A stretch of 64,000 nucleotides of DNA from Selaginella moellendorffii. Its lineage: Eukaryota; Streptophyta; Lycopodiopsida; Selaginellales; Selaginellaceae. Each line of letters starts with the position of its first letter. Position 1 is the stretch's first letter. Shown here in pieces: positions 42,446 through 52,133 of this stretch. The position numbers were made by a program, and so were the translations under genes. The stretch is from the NCBI RefSeq assembly GCF_000143415.4, contig NW_003314274.1, positions 1,966,623 to 2,030,622 of the forward strand. The letters are read 5' to 3'. The notes under the pieces were generated by a model, which was not told the origin of the DNA, made no database searches, and was given only the letters and a program-made list of their open reading frames with translations.

Positions 42446-44518
42446 ATGGCTATGGCGAACGATGGAGGAGGCACGGTGGTCTTTGCGAGCGTGGGACGAT
42501 CCCACTACGCCTTCGACGCATTCGCGCTCGACATCGCCACGCTCAAGGAGGAGGTACTCACCGACGGCGTCTCGGTTAACTTCAATGCCCAATTCGTGGA
42601 GGACGATCCGGTCTCTCTGGAGCTCCTGTGCGAACACGATCCAATGCCCAATTATCACCAGGAGGAGAAACCCAGTGCCGTGATCTTCGTCTCGGAGCGA
42701 ACAGGAGCTAGCAACATCTTCCTCCGCCGCCAGTCGATCACAAGTAAGTCCGATCGTGATGATCACAGCTCCACGCTCAAGCTCGGCAGCCTCGACGCTG
42801 GCGATGGATTCCTCTACTGCGATCGCCCCTGCGTCGCTGGCGGTGGAAGGATCATCTTCGCCTCCACCAAGGGCTCGCCGGAAATCTCGCAGAATCTCCG
42901 CCAGCCTAGCACCGCCATCTTCTCGGCGTGCCTGAGGATCGGCTTGACGAGGCGGCTCACTCCCGAGGGCGTCGCGGACTATAGCCCGGCGCTCTCGCCC
43001 TCGAAGAAATGGATCGCGGTGGCCTCCAACGCGGGCAAGCCGTGGAACGGCGAGATCCACGAGCTGGAAACGTCGCTGTGGATCTTCAAGGCCGAGGATG
43101 GATCGTCTCGAAAGATGGTCGTGGAAAGAGGAGGATGGCCAACTTGGTCGGACGAGAGAACCATCTTCTTCCACAAGAGATCCCCCGAGGACGACTGGTG
43201 GAGCATCTACAAGGCTGTTCTTCCGGAGAGTCTGGAAGATCTCGACGCCGCGAAGATCGATCAGGCCGTGGAGCGAGTGACACCACCCGGAGTTCACGCT
43301 TTCACCCCGGCAGCGTCCAGGACGAGCAACTGGATCGTGGTGGCGACTCACAGGAGCAACACCACGTCGCGGCACATCGAGCTCTTCGATCTCTCCAAAG
43401 GATCGTTTCTTCCCGTCACCTTGGAACTCCACCCCGAGCTCCACCACTTCAATCCTTTCGTGTCCGCCACCTCGGACACTCTCATCGGCTACCATCGCTG
43501 CCGCAACGATGGATCCATCGTCCCAACGCTGGAACACGTCGCTTGCCCCGCGAACAACGACATCACTCTCGTCCGGATCGATGGCGCGTTTCCATCCATC
43601 TCCAGCGACGGAGCTCTCATCGCCTACAACACCGACTTCGAGGCCAGCGATTCCGGAGTGATGGTGGCCAAGCTCGACGGATCAAACCGGAAGAGGATCC
43701 TCACAGGCCTGGCCTTCACGACGTGCTGGAACCCATGCAAGCCTGGGACGATCTACACCAGCGTCGGCCACATCTTCGCGGAGGAGCGAGCGATGGTTCA
43801 CATCGTCTCGCTCACTTTCGACGTCACAGCGCTCGAGGATCACTCCAGTTCTTCGAGTTCTACGCTGGAATCCAGCGTCAAAGTTCTCAGCAAGCCGGGA
43901 ACCAACAACAACGCGTTCCCGAGCTGCTCCCCGGATGGCAAGAACCTGGTGTTTCGATCCGGGCGCTCGGGCCACAAGAACCTTTACATCATGGACGCGG
44001 AGCTCGGCGAAGATGGTGGAATCCGAGCTCTCACCGAGGGTCCCTGGGTGGACACCATGCCGTGCTGGTCGCCGGATGGAAACTGGATCGCTTTCTCCTC
44101 CTCGAGAGACGGTCCCTCCAACGAGTTCTTCGCCATCTATCTCGTCCACCCCGATGGATCTGAGCTCCACCGAGTTTTCCCGGAGAGCTCCACGAGAGGC
44201 CGATGCAACCACGTTTGCTTCAGCCCGGACTCTCAAACGCTGCTCTTCACGGCTGACTGTGGTGGGATCTCGGCCGAGCCAGTGTCCCTGGCTAACCAGT
44301 TCCAGCCTTACGGAGAGCTCTTCTCGTGCAAGCTTGATGGATCCGAGCTCCGGCGATGGACTCACAACGCGTACGAGGATGGAACGCCTTGCTGGGGGCC
44401 TCTACGCCTTGATCCTTCCTCCATCTCCAAGCAAGGCCAGGAACTTCACGCAAACTTCCAGGATTGTCTCTGGTTGAGCGCCGTGACTGAGAAGATGAAG
44501 CAGTACGCTGCTGCGTAG
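42446..44518 (+). CDS. WD40-like beta-propeller repeat (PD40/TolB-like) protein
   Basis: One exon encodes 690 aa. Multiple PD40-type repeats are visible: YSPALSPSKKWIAVASNAG, FPSCSPDGKNLVFRSGRSG, MPCWSPDGNWIAFSSSRDG and VCFSPDSQTLLFTAD. They are spaced like blades of TolB-type and DPP-IV-type beta-propellers. No peptidase domain follows, so it is a stand-alone propeller, as in a small family of intronless plant proteins of unknown role. No signal peptide or membrane segment is visible. The start MAMANDGGGTVVFASVGRSH is the first ATG of the frame. The 3' end faces the PPR gene with only 55 bp between stop codons. Confidence 0.9.
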   Translation: MAMANDGGGTVVFASVGRSHYAFDAFALDIATLKEEVLTDGVSVNFNAQFVEDDPVSLELLCEHDPMPNYHQEEKPSAVIFVSERTGASNIFLRRQSITSKSDRDDHSSTLKLGSLDAGDGFLYCDRPCVAGGGRIIFASTKGSPEISQNLRQPSTAIFSACLRIGLTRRLTPEGVADYSPALSPSKKWIAVASNAGKPWNGEIHELETSLWIFKAEDGSSRKMVVERGGWPTWSDERTIFFHKRSPEDDWWSIYKAVLPESLEDLDAAKIDQAVERVTPPGVHAFTPAASRTSNWIVVATHRSNTTSRHIELFDLSKGSFLPVTLELHPELHHFNPFVSATSDTLIGYHRCRNDGSIVPTLEHVACPANNDITLVRIDGAFPSISSDGALIAYNTDFEASDSGVMVAKLDGSNRKRILTGLAFTTCWNPCKPGTIYTSVGHIFAEERAMVHIVSLTFDVTALEDHSSSSSSTLESSVKVLSKPGTNNNAFPSCSPDGKNLVFRSGRSGHKNLYIMDAELGEDGGIRALTEGPWVDTMPCWSPDGNWIAFSSSRDGPSNEFFAIYLVHPDGSELHRVFPESSTRGRCNHVCFSPDSQTLLFTADCGGISAEPVSLANQFQPYGELFSCKLDGSELRRWTHNAYEDGTPCWGPLRLDPSSISKQGQELHANFQDCLWLSAVTEKMKQYAAA

Positions 44519-44573
44519 CGTTCTCTCTTGCGATTGACAATAACTTGGCATCCTCCATCGCCAAGAGCTTGGT

Positions 44574-47303
44574 TTATCGTATTGGATACTTGCATGAACA
44601 AGACCCATGGCTGAACTGATGAAAGCTTCGATCGTCCCTGAGCGTGATCACCCTGTCCGCCACCTCGGAGATGCACTTGATCACCTCGTGGCAGTCTTGG
44701 CACACGCCGATGTTCTTGACGATCCTCAGGGGCGTCCCCTCGGGTGTGGAGATCAATCCAAACACCACCGCCACCTTCTCGCTGTGGTACGACAACAAGA
44801 ACTTCTTCTCTTGCTCGCCGTGATCGTGCACCTTCTTGATCGGATCCCGCTCGTACCCGGCCTTCCGGATCTCCACGCACAGCCTCTCGAGCTCCGCAAA
44901 GATCTCCTCCTCCCTCGGAAGAAGACGATCGTCACCCGCGAAGAACTCGTACACCCGGTTGTTGATCTCGATCCAGCTACACCCCGGCTGCGTGATGAAC
45001 CCCCGCTCCACCAAGCTCTGCCGCGCGTTCCTCACGTCGTCCCACTTCCGGCTCAGGCAAAACACGCTGGCGAGGAGCGAGTACGCGGAGCCGGATCTCA
45101 AGCTCGCCAGCCGCGCCGCCACCCTGCGAGCTCGTTCCAGATCGCCATACGTCCTACAAGCGCTGAGCAGCGTCATCCACGTCGAGTGATGCGCTCCCAG
45201 CGGCGCCCTCCTCATGAGCGCCTCGGCCTCGCGGATCCACCCCGCGCGGCTCAGCAGATCCACCAGGCACGCAAAGTGTGCCTCGGTGGGAGCGATGCCG
45301 TGGTCGTGGCGTAGCGACGTGAAGAACGCGACCGCCTCCCGGACGAGGCCCGAGTGGCTACACCCCGCGATGGCGCTCACGAAGCTCACGCTGTCCGGCT
45401 TGACGCCCTCCTGCTGCATCGAGTAGAAGCAGCGCAGCGCCTCCTCGGAGAGCCCGAACTGCGAGTACGCCGCCACCATCGCGCTCCAGGCCACCACGTC
45501 GCTCGCTCGCGCGCGCCGGGCCTTCGCAAACTCGGCCTTCGCATCTGCCAAGCTCCCACACTTCGCGTACATGTTGATCACCGAGGTGGTGAGAAGATCC
45601 GCGCTCGCGACCGCTTGACGATCGAAGAGCCCACGCTCGAGCATCCGGGAGTGCGTCAGGCGGCCGAGTCCCAGCGCCGCCAGGCTCGCGCAGGCGTCCA
45701 GGATCGAGAGGAACGTCACCGCGTCCGGGGCCACGCCTTGCAAGCTCATCCTCGCGAAGATGCCGAGCGTCTCCTTGCCTTGATCGCGAAGAACGTAGGC
45801 CGCGAGGAGCGCGTTCCACACCGTCACGTCCCGGACGTCGCTCATTCGATCGAAGGCTCGCCTGGCCGCGTCTGGATTGCCGCACTTGCCATACATGTCC
45901 ACCAGCGCGGTCTGGAGGACGGGGTCGAGCTCTATCCCGCTCTCCGCGAGGCGGTCGTGGATCTCCTCGCCGAGTGCTAGCGCTTCCGAGCTCGCCCGAG
46001 CCTCGTCCTTGCCGGAACCAGCGATCGCAACGCACGACTCGAGGAGGTTGACGAAGGTGAAGCTGTCGAGCTTAACGCCTTCGTGGTCCATCCTCTTGAT
46101 CACCGCGATCGCTCGCTTGCCATGGCCGTGCCGCGCGTACGCTGCTAGCAAAGTCGTCCAGGAGATCTTGTCTCTCGTCTCGATCCCTTCCAGCGCATGC
46201 CTCGCAGCTCGGAGCTTCCCACACTTGCCATACAGGTTGACGAGCGCATTCGCCACGGTGTTGTCCGACTCCAATCCCTCGCCAGCGACAATCTCATGGA
46301 CGATCCGGCCCCGGACGATCGATTGCATCCACGCGCAGGCATCGATCACGCTCACGAGAGTGATCTTGTTCGGCCGCAGCCCATCCAAGTCCATCTCCCC
46401 GAGCAAAGCGAACGCTTCCTTGTAGCGATCGTGTCTGGAGCAAGCCGCGATCATCGTGTTCCAAGTCACCGCGTTCTTCGCCTCCATCCTCTCGAACACC
46501 TCCCTCGCGAGATCCACCTCGCCACACTTCCCATACATGTTGACGATCGTGTTGCCGAGGATCACATCGTCGCCAAGGAGCCCATCCGCGACGATCCTCT
46601 CGTGGATCGACTTGCCCAGCGCGATCGCCCTCATGCTCGCGCACGCATCCAGGACGCTCACGAAGGTGATCGCGTTGGCCTTGACGCCTTCGTGATCCAT
46701 GCGCACGAAGAGCTCCAAAGCATCGCCCGGATGCCCACGCTGGGCATACGCTGCGATCATCGCACTCCACGACACAACATTCCTCACGACCATCGCATCG
46801 AAAGCTCTCCTCGCGTGGCTCACACTACCGCATCGATTGTACATGGTGAGCACCGCGGTCGCCACCACAACGTCGGATCCAAGCCCGGACGCCTCGCAAA
46901 CCGTACGGTGGAAGAACTCCCCCTGCGACAAATCCCCCAGGCTCGCGAATGCGTCGAGGATGGCGATGCACGATACTCTATCCGGCGCCACGCCCTCGAG
47001 CGCCATCGCCCGGAAGATCTCCAGAGCCCGGGCGTGATGCCCATTCCGGGCATACTCCGCGATCGCGAGATTCCAGGAGAAGGGGCTCCTGTCAGCCATT
47101 GCGGCAGCGTCGCCATAGATTTCTACAGTGAGATTCTCCACTGGCGGGCCGGCAATCTGGGCGTGGACGATCTTGGAGCTCCCCAGCAGTGCCGCGCGCT
47201 CGTAATCGCTGGCTGGGAGTGGATTGCCTTGCTCGTGGTAGCCCTGGCTATGGATCCACAAGCATTGGAGCCTGCCCTTGCCTCTCTGGCATTGGCGCAA
47301 CAT
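44574..47303 (-). CDS. PLS-class pentatricopeptide repeat protein with atypical DYW domain
   Basis: An intronless 909-aa protein has about 15 PPR units between residues 70 and 700, each with phrases like VVSWSAMIAAYAQRGHPGDAL or NMYGKCG. E-type motifs follow (GCSWIEINNRVYEFFAGD) and then a DYW-like domain. The DYW deaminase zinc-site elements are present: HSEK, CQDCH and FHQFSHGSCSC. The protein does not end with the usual D-Y-W but with KYPIR. DYW proteins are the C-to-U RNA editing factors of plant organelles, and lycophytes have hundreds. Targeting is unclear because the N-terminus MLRQCQRGKGRLQC is short. It shares a 74-bp spacer with the divergent PMS1 gene. Confidence 0.93.
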   Translation of the reverse strand: MLRQCQRGKGRLQCLWIHSQGYHEQGNPLPASDYERAALLGSSKIVHAQIAGPPVENLTVEIYGDAAAMADRSPFSWNLAIAEYARNGHHARALEIFRAMALEGVAPDRVSCIAILDAFASLGDLSQGEFFHRTVCEASGLGSDVVVATAVLTMYNRCGSVSHARRAFDAMVVRNVVSWSAMIAAYAQRGHPGDALELFVRMDHEGVKANAITFVSVLDACASMRAIALGKSIHERIVADGLLGDDVILGNTIVNMYGKCGEVDLAREVFERMEAKNAVTWNTMIAACSRHDRYKEAFALLGEMDLDGLRPNKITLVSVIDACAWMQSIVRGRIVHEIVAGEGLESDNTVANALVNLYGKCGKLRAARHALEGIETRDKISWTTLLAAYARHGHGKRAIAVIKRMDHEGVKLDSFTFVNLLESCVAIAGSGKDEARASSEALALGEEIHDRLAESGIELDPVLQTALVDMYGKCGNPDAARRAFDRMSDVRDVTVWNALLAAYVLRDQGKETLGIFARMSLQGVAPDAVTFLSILDACASLAALGLGRLTHSRMLERGLFDRQAVASADLLTTSVINMYAKCGSLADAKAEFAKARRARASDVVAWSAMVAAYSQFGLSEEALRCFYSMQQEGVKPDSVSFVSAIAGCSHSGLVREAVAFFTSLRHDHGIAPTEAHFACLVDLLSRAGWIREAEALMRRAPLGAHHSTWMTLLSACRTYGDLERARRVAARLASLRSGSAYSLLASVFCLSRKWDDVRNARQSLVERGFITQPGCSWIEINNRVYEFFAGDDRLLPREEEIFAELERLCVEIRKAGYERDPIKKVHDHGEQEKKFLLSYHSEKVAVVFGLISTPEGTPLRIVKNIGVCQDCHEVIKCISEVADRVITLRDDRSFHQFSHGSCSCKYPIR

Positions 47304-47377
47304 GAATGAGACGACATGATCCTCTCGGGGCGAGTTTTAGGGTTTTTCGAGGATGGGTTGATTTGGGCGGGAACGCG
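47304..47377. promoter_or_regulatory. 74-bp bidirectional promoter with telo-box (PPR / PMS1)
   Basis: The start codons of the PPR and PMS1 genes are 74 bp apart on opposite strands. TAGGGTTT is at 47338-47345, almost in the middle. Confidence 0.5.
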
Positions 47378-50300
47378 ATGGCTTCGTGCCCGGCAAGATC
47401 AGCGCCAATCCATCCCATCGACAAGGCATCGATTCACAGGATCTGCTCCGGCCAGGTGATTCTAGATCTTGCCACCGCCGTCAAGGAGCTCGTCGAGAAC
47501 AGCCTCGATGCTGGCGCCACCAGCATTGAGGTCAAGCTCAAGGAGCACGGAGGGGATGCGATTGAGGTCTCGGACAATGGGTCTGGCGTCTCCTCCGATA
47601 ACTACCAGGTCTTCTTTCTTTCTCTTGATCTCTTTGTTCTTCGCAAGTTCTCAAGTGATTTTTTTTGCATTTTTTTCAGGGACTTACGCTCAAGTATCAC
47701 ACGTCGAAACTCTCAGATTTTTCCGACTTGCAGTCTTTGACGTCGTTTGGATTTCGCGGGGAGGCTTTGAGCTCCCTCTGCTCGCTGGCCGACGTAAGTA
47801 TTCATACAAGGACCAAAGAGGACGAAACGGGAACTCGTATATCTTACAACCGCGCTGGTCTCATCGTTTCTAAAGAGACTGCCGCTCGCCAAGTCGGGAC
47901 TACTGTGACCGTCTCAAAGCTGTTCAGTCCGCTCCCCGTGCGGCACAAGGAGTTTTTGCGAAACGTGAGGCGGGAGTACAGCCGCATGATCGCCATTTTG
48001 CAAGTAAGGATCGAGTTTCCTTGTCTTTTTTTCGATGTTTTCATCGCTTCTTTTGACAGGCTTATGCACTGATTTCCAAAAACGTTCGCCTGGTGTGCAC
48101 GAACTTGGTTGGCAAAAGCAGTCGCTCCACGATTCTACGCACACAGGGTGGCTCTGTCAGGGAAAACATCGTCACCATCTTTGGTCCCAAGACGATGGCG
48201 TGCTTGGATCCTGTGGACATCAGCTTGCCCGAGGACTTAAGCATCGAAGGCTTCGTTTCGAAGCCGGGGTCCGGCTCTGGCAGAGGATCGAGCGACCGCC
48301 AGTTTTTCTTCGTCAATGGACGACCGGTGGACTTGCCAAAGTTTAGCAAGCTGCTAAACGAGCTCTATAAATCTTTTAACTCACAGCAGTACCCGATGGC
48401 TGTGCTCAACTTTCGGCTTCCAACAACAGCGTACGACGTGAATGTAACTCCGGACAAACGCAAGCTCTTTCTTCACTCGGAAAGCTCGTTCATGGACGGT
48501 CTTAGGAACGCTCTTGGTAACTTATACGCTCCCAACAAGTACACGTACGCGGTCCATGAGGTGGAGGAGCAGAAGTCCTATATGGCGGACTTGCAAACTC
48601 AGGTAGATATCGAGGCTGGAGTTGAAGAAGTTGGAGCTAGTGATGAAGAACAGAATGAAGATGAAGATGACGAAGCGGAGCCAGAAGTTTCGAAGCCTCT
48701 GGACTTCTTCGCTTTTTCTCATGAGGATGTGAGCATCAAAACATCTGTGAGGCCGGCCAGGGTGGCACTTGCGGATAAGAAATGTTCCGTCCAGGGGAAG
48801 CTGACTGGATTTGTTCCGCAAAAAAGAAGAACTGAAGACTCCAAAGAGCTGCTTAGTGAAGAACCAGTGCTCAAGAGACGCGCAACGACGATGGAACTCA
48901 AAGCTCCTCCAAATGCTTTTCCGAAGGAGAAAAACTTCGAGACTGCTAGACCGGCTGATCACTCGTCGAATCCACAGAATAGATCGGCGACAGATGGTGA
49001 GGCTCTTGGTGAAGAATGTGGAGGCCTTCTAAGTGAAGCGCCATTGCTGAAGAAGTGTGCAAAGGTGGGACTTGTGCCGAAGTACTTTGCTCCCAAACAA
49101 CAGGACTCTTCTGTGCAATGTCCGAAGCCTGGTCGAATCAGCGAGCTGCCGAAAAATCCTGTTACTCTTGAATCTGACGACGATGAGGAGGATTCCAGAC
49201 CTTCCGAAGTTCAGGTACGTGATGTCCATCTTTTTTGCGGTTGTTTTGTAACTTGGTTTTCTTGAAGGTTTTGCATACTAAGGATCAAGATAAGTCGCCC
49301 GAGCCTCCTCATACTCCCGCTGAAAAGGCGAAATGTTGCAGCGGGACTAGATATAAGCGCGATAGCTTGTTATCCGAGGAGGTGAATCCCGTAGCATCCA
49401 CGGAAATCCGAGAGGTCGAAGATGACGAAACCGAAAAAAGCATGGACAGGGCCGAAGCGTGTGCGAGAGAACTTAGCTTCGATATTGAGAAAGTGCGGAG
49501 CAGGATACGAAGAGGTTTGTTTCAATACAACAAAAACTTCTCCGCCAAAAGTGCGAAAGGAAGGTAAGGTGTTAGTATTTCTTACACACATCATGATGTG
49601 ATATTTCGTGAACAGGTCCTTCAAAGCGGCCACTTTAAGTCTCGAAGGCCCAGTTCAAGATAAAGAGGCAGCGTTGGCCTCAGCAACGAAAGAACTCGAG
49701 CGCTCTTTTCGGAAAGGCGATTTTAATCGCATGAAGGTAGTAGTAGTAGTACGCTTTGCAAGTTTTATCTCCTTACGATACAACTCTTGACAGATACTTG
49801 GTCAGTTCAACCTTGGATTTATTATTGCGAGGCTGGACTCTGATTTGTTTATTATCGATCAGGTAACTTAATATCAAGTTTCTTTCTCTGGATCAAAGCG
49901 TTTTCATTATTTTCAATTCCGTTTAGCATGCGTCTGACGAAAAGTATAACTTTGAGCGGTTGTCCAAGTCCACAGTCTTAAACCGGCAACCTCTTCTCAG
50001 GTGTGACCTTCACTTTGTATTCATTGTTTTTTTATAACTCGTGTTTTTCTACAGGCCAATGCCGCTACATTTATCTTCAGCGGAGGAAATCACCATCTCG
50101 ACACACATGGAAGTATTCAGGTGCACGAGGAAACAAACAGGAAATCTAAACAAATGCTCGAATTTTTCCATGACAGGCAAAATGGCTTCGATTTTACTGA
50201 GCAAGAGGACGCGCCTCCCGGGCAAAGGATTCTCTTGTCTGCCGTCCCATTCAGCAAAAATGTTACCTTTGGCGTCTCAGGTAAACTTAGAACGCCGATA

Positions 50301-50659
50301 TACCAATCTTTGTTTTTCTTTTCTGCTAGATGTCCAAGAGCTAGTGTCGCTCTTATCGGAAGATTATGGGAGCAGCTCCTCCCATCTCGTCCAGCCATCG
50401 CGGGTGCGCTCAATGCTCGCTTCACGCGCCTGCCGGTCGTCGATTATGATCGGCGATGCCTTGAGTAAGAAAGAAATGGAAAAGGTCAGTGCACAATTTC
50501 GAGAGAACTAAAGTTCACATATTTTTGTGTGCTTTGTGTCCAAAGGTTGTGAGGCATCTTGCAGACTTGGACGCGCCTTGGAACTGTCCGCATGGACGTC
50601 CCACCATGCGGCATCTGTATGATCTAAACGCCAAGAAAAAGGCCTTGCTGTCACCGTGA
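47378..50659 (+). CDS. PMS1: DNA mismatch-repair MutL homologue PMS1 (PMS2-type)
   Basis: Eleven exons (47378-47608, 47680-48003, 48060-49214, 49268-49563, 49616-49736, 49794-49862, 49927-50000, 50055-50120, 50177-50280, 50330-50484, 50546-50659) encode about 902 aa. GHKL ATPase motifs: [19 protein letters not shown] and [11 protein letters not shown]. The MutL signature region is followed by a long acidic linker. The C-terminal endonuclease elements are complete: [14 protein letters not shown] (DQHA(X)2E(X)4E metal site), [11 protein letters not shown] and [10 protein letters not shown]. With MLH1 it forms MutL-alpha, which nicks the new strand during repair in the nucleus. The in-frame reading through 50121-50176 is taken as an intron because the family reads directly from EVFR to QNGFDF. 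Confidence 0.96.
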
Positions 50660-50844
50660 TAACCTGTAAGTTATGTACAAAGCTCCATTTTGCAAGTAAC
50701 CATAGTCTTATTTCATCGCTAGTTTTGATAATTCTCGAATTCTCAGGAGATCACAGCTGCAAATGGCTAATAGAAGGTTTGCGATTATAAAAGGACTCTC
50801 TTCTCGAGTAAACTTACATATGTCAGAGATATAAATCTATGAAT

Positions 50845-50960
50845 CTTCTCTTCCAGATGTGCAAGAATAAGTGTCGCTTCATGGACGTCGCACCATTGTA
50901 TGGTCTAACGAAGGCTTCGTTGTCACGGTGATATATCGTAAGTTGTATGGTTTTTCCTGT
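50845..50960 (+). pseudogene. Duplicated fragments of the PMS1 3' end
   Basis: Two blocks match PMS1 in order. The phrase agatgtgcaagaataagtgtcgctt resembles exon 10 (50328-50355). The stretch from tggacgtcgcaccat to ttgtcacggtgata.ccgtaagtt resembles the last exon and its 3' flank (50591-50675). The middle is deleted. No frame is kept. Confidence 0.7.
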
Positions 50961-51080
50961 ACAGGCACGTAGAATGCCACTTACACCGATTTATATTTTT
51001 TTTGTTTTTGTTAGCAAGCGGGCACTAAATTCTTAAGAGACGAGATTTATAAACAAAGCATCACCTTCCATGGAAACAAT

Positions 51081-51895
51081 TCAGTATGGAATGGTACCCA
51101 GGCCTTCTCCATCGTGAATCAGGCTCTCGGTAAGCCAGTAGCCATCCCAGCTCCCTCCAACCATCTGGAAAACTTTCGGGTTAAGCTTTGAGAAGCATTG
51201 AAGAAAAACCAGTCACCTGGACGAGAGTAAACTCGAAAGTCCCCTCTTCGTCAGGACGAGCACCCTGGATCCATATTCTCTCCTTAAGCGAATGCTGCAA
51301 AGCAAAAGAATCTTCATCATAAGAAGCGAAAGAGAAGCCATACCTCTGACACTCGTAAGCTACTCAATGTGCGTCTCTCCTTGTGACCGAGGAGCACTCT
51401 GTAAGTTTGATGATGATAAATGCGTCTAAATCTTTCAAACTATATCGTGAAAGTCAAGAGCAAAGCCAAATGGATTCCATGATCTTTCATACTCACTTGT
51501 CCTAGATCCAGGTACCGGCCGAAGTAATTTGAGCGGCTGAATGGATCGAAAGCAGCAAACTGGCCATCCAAGAAAAGAAAAACGATCAAGAAAGAAATAG
51601 AAGCGAGCAAAACACAATTCTACCCGATACATGACTTCGATTCCGTGATCAGGGTATGGGCGATCGTTCTCTTGGAGAGCATCCAGCTGCTGGAGTATCG
51701 TGTCTTCCGCCGTTAACTACACAGAAAGAAAATCCTCATAATGGATCGAAAATTCACGAAAGCTTACTGCTAGAGTCGGTCCGAGGGGCTTCTTTAGCCG
51801 TGATTCACCCCTGGATAGCGATTAAGAACAAGAAGATCCTACAGGAAGCTCTAGAAGACTCACCACGTCGCGGGAAGAAAATCTGGCACATCCAT
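51081..51895 (-). CDS. Small conserved plant protein of unknown function (seven exons)
   Basis: The minus strand carries seven short exons with clean GT-AG borders and matching phases. They run from an ATG at 51895 (MDVPDFLPATW) to a TGA at 51083-51081, about 162 aa. In order they read: MDVPDFLPATW; GESRLKKPLGPTLA; LTAEDTILQQLDALQENDRP with PDHGIEVMYR; FAAFDPFSRSNYFGRYLDLGQ; FERFRRIYHHQTYRVLLGHK; HSLKERIWIQGARPDEEGTF; and MVGGSWDGYWLTESLIHDGE. The pattern PYPDHGIEVMYRFA and the GxWDGYWLTESL end recall a conserved family in plants and algae without a known role. A longer start upstream, possibly with a plastid transit peptide, is not excluded. The exons are too short to appear as long frames. 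Confidence 0.8.
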
Positions 51896-52133
51896 TTTGG
51901 AAATCACTCGGCCAAGGCGCTGGCGCCTGGGGAATTGCTGCCGCTGCCATGGCACCGCTGGGGGATAGATCGAAGAGCTCAAGTGATCGATGGAACCTAG
52001 AAATCTAGCGCCTATTTCCAAAGCCGCCATTCAAATAACTAGACTACGTTTCCCCCTTGTAGAGTCCACGCTGGCTTTAAAACTAGTGGCTGTAATGTAA
52101 TGCTTTTAAAATATTTTAGGGCTCTAGCGAGCG

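Noticed and set aside
42407-43537. 376-codon antisense frame opposite the beta-propeller gene
   Set aside because: GC-rich coding DNA often leaves the opposite strand open. The plus frame has clear repeated motifs and the antisense frame has none.
45358-47309. Several 200-370-codon frames opposite the PPR gene
   Set aside because: The frames are shadows of a long intronless gene and show no recognisable domain.
50121-50176. Reading PMS1 through 50121-50176 as coding
   Set aside because: The MutL family passes directly from EVFR to xNGFDF, and the segment has proper GT and AG ends of the usual intron length.
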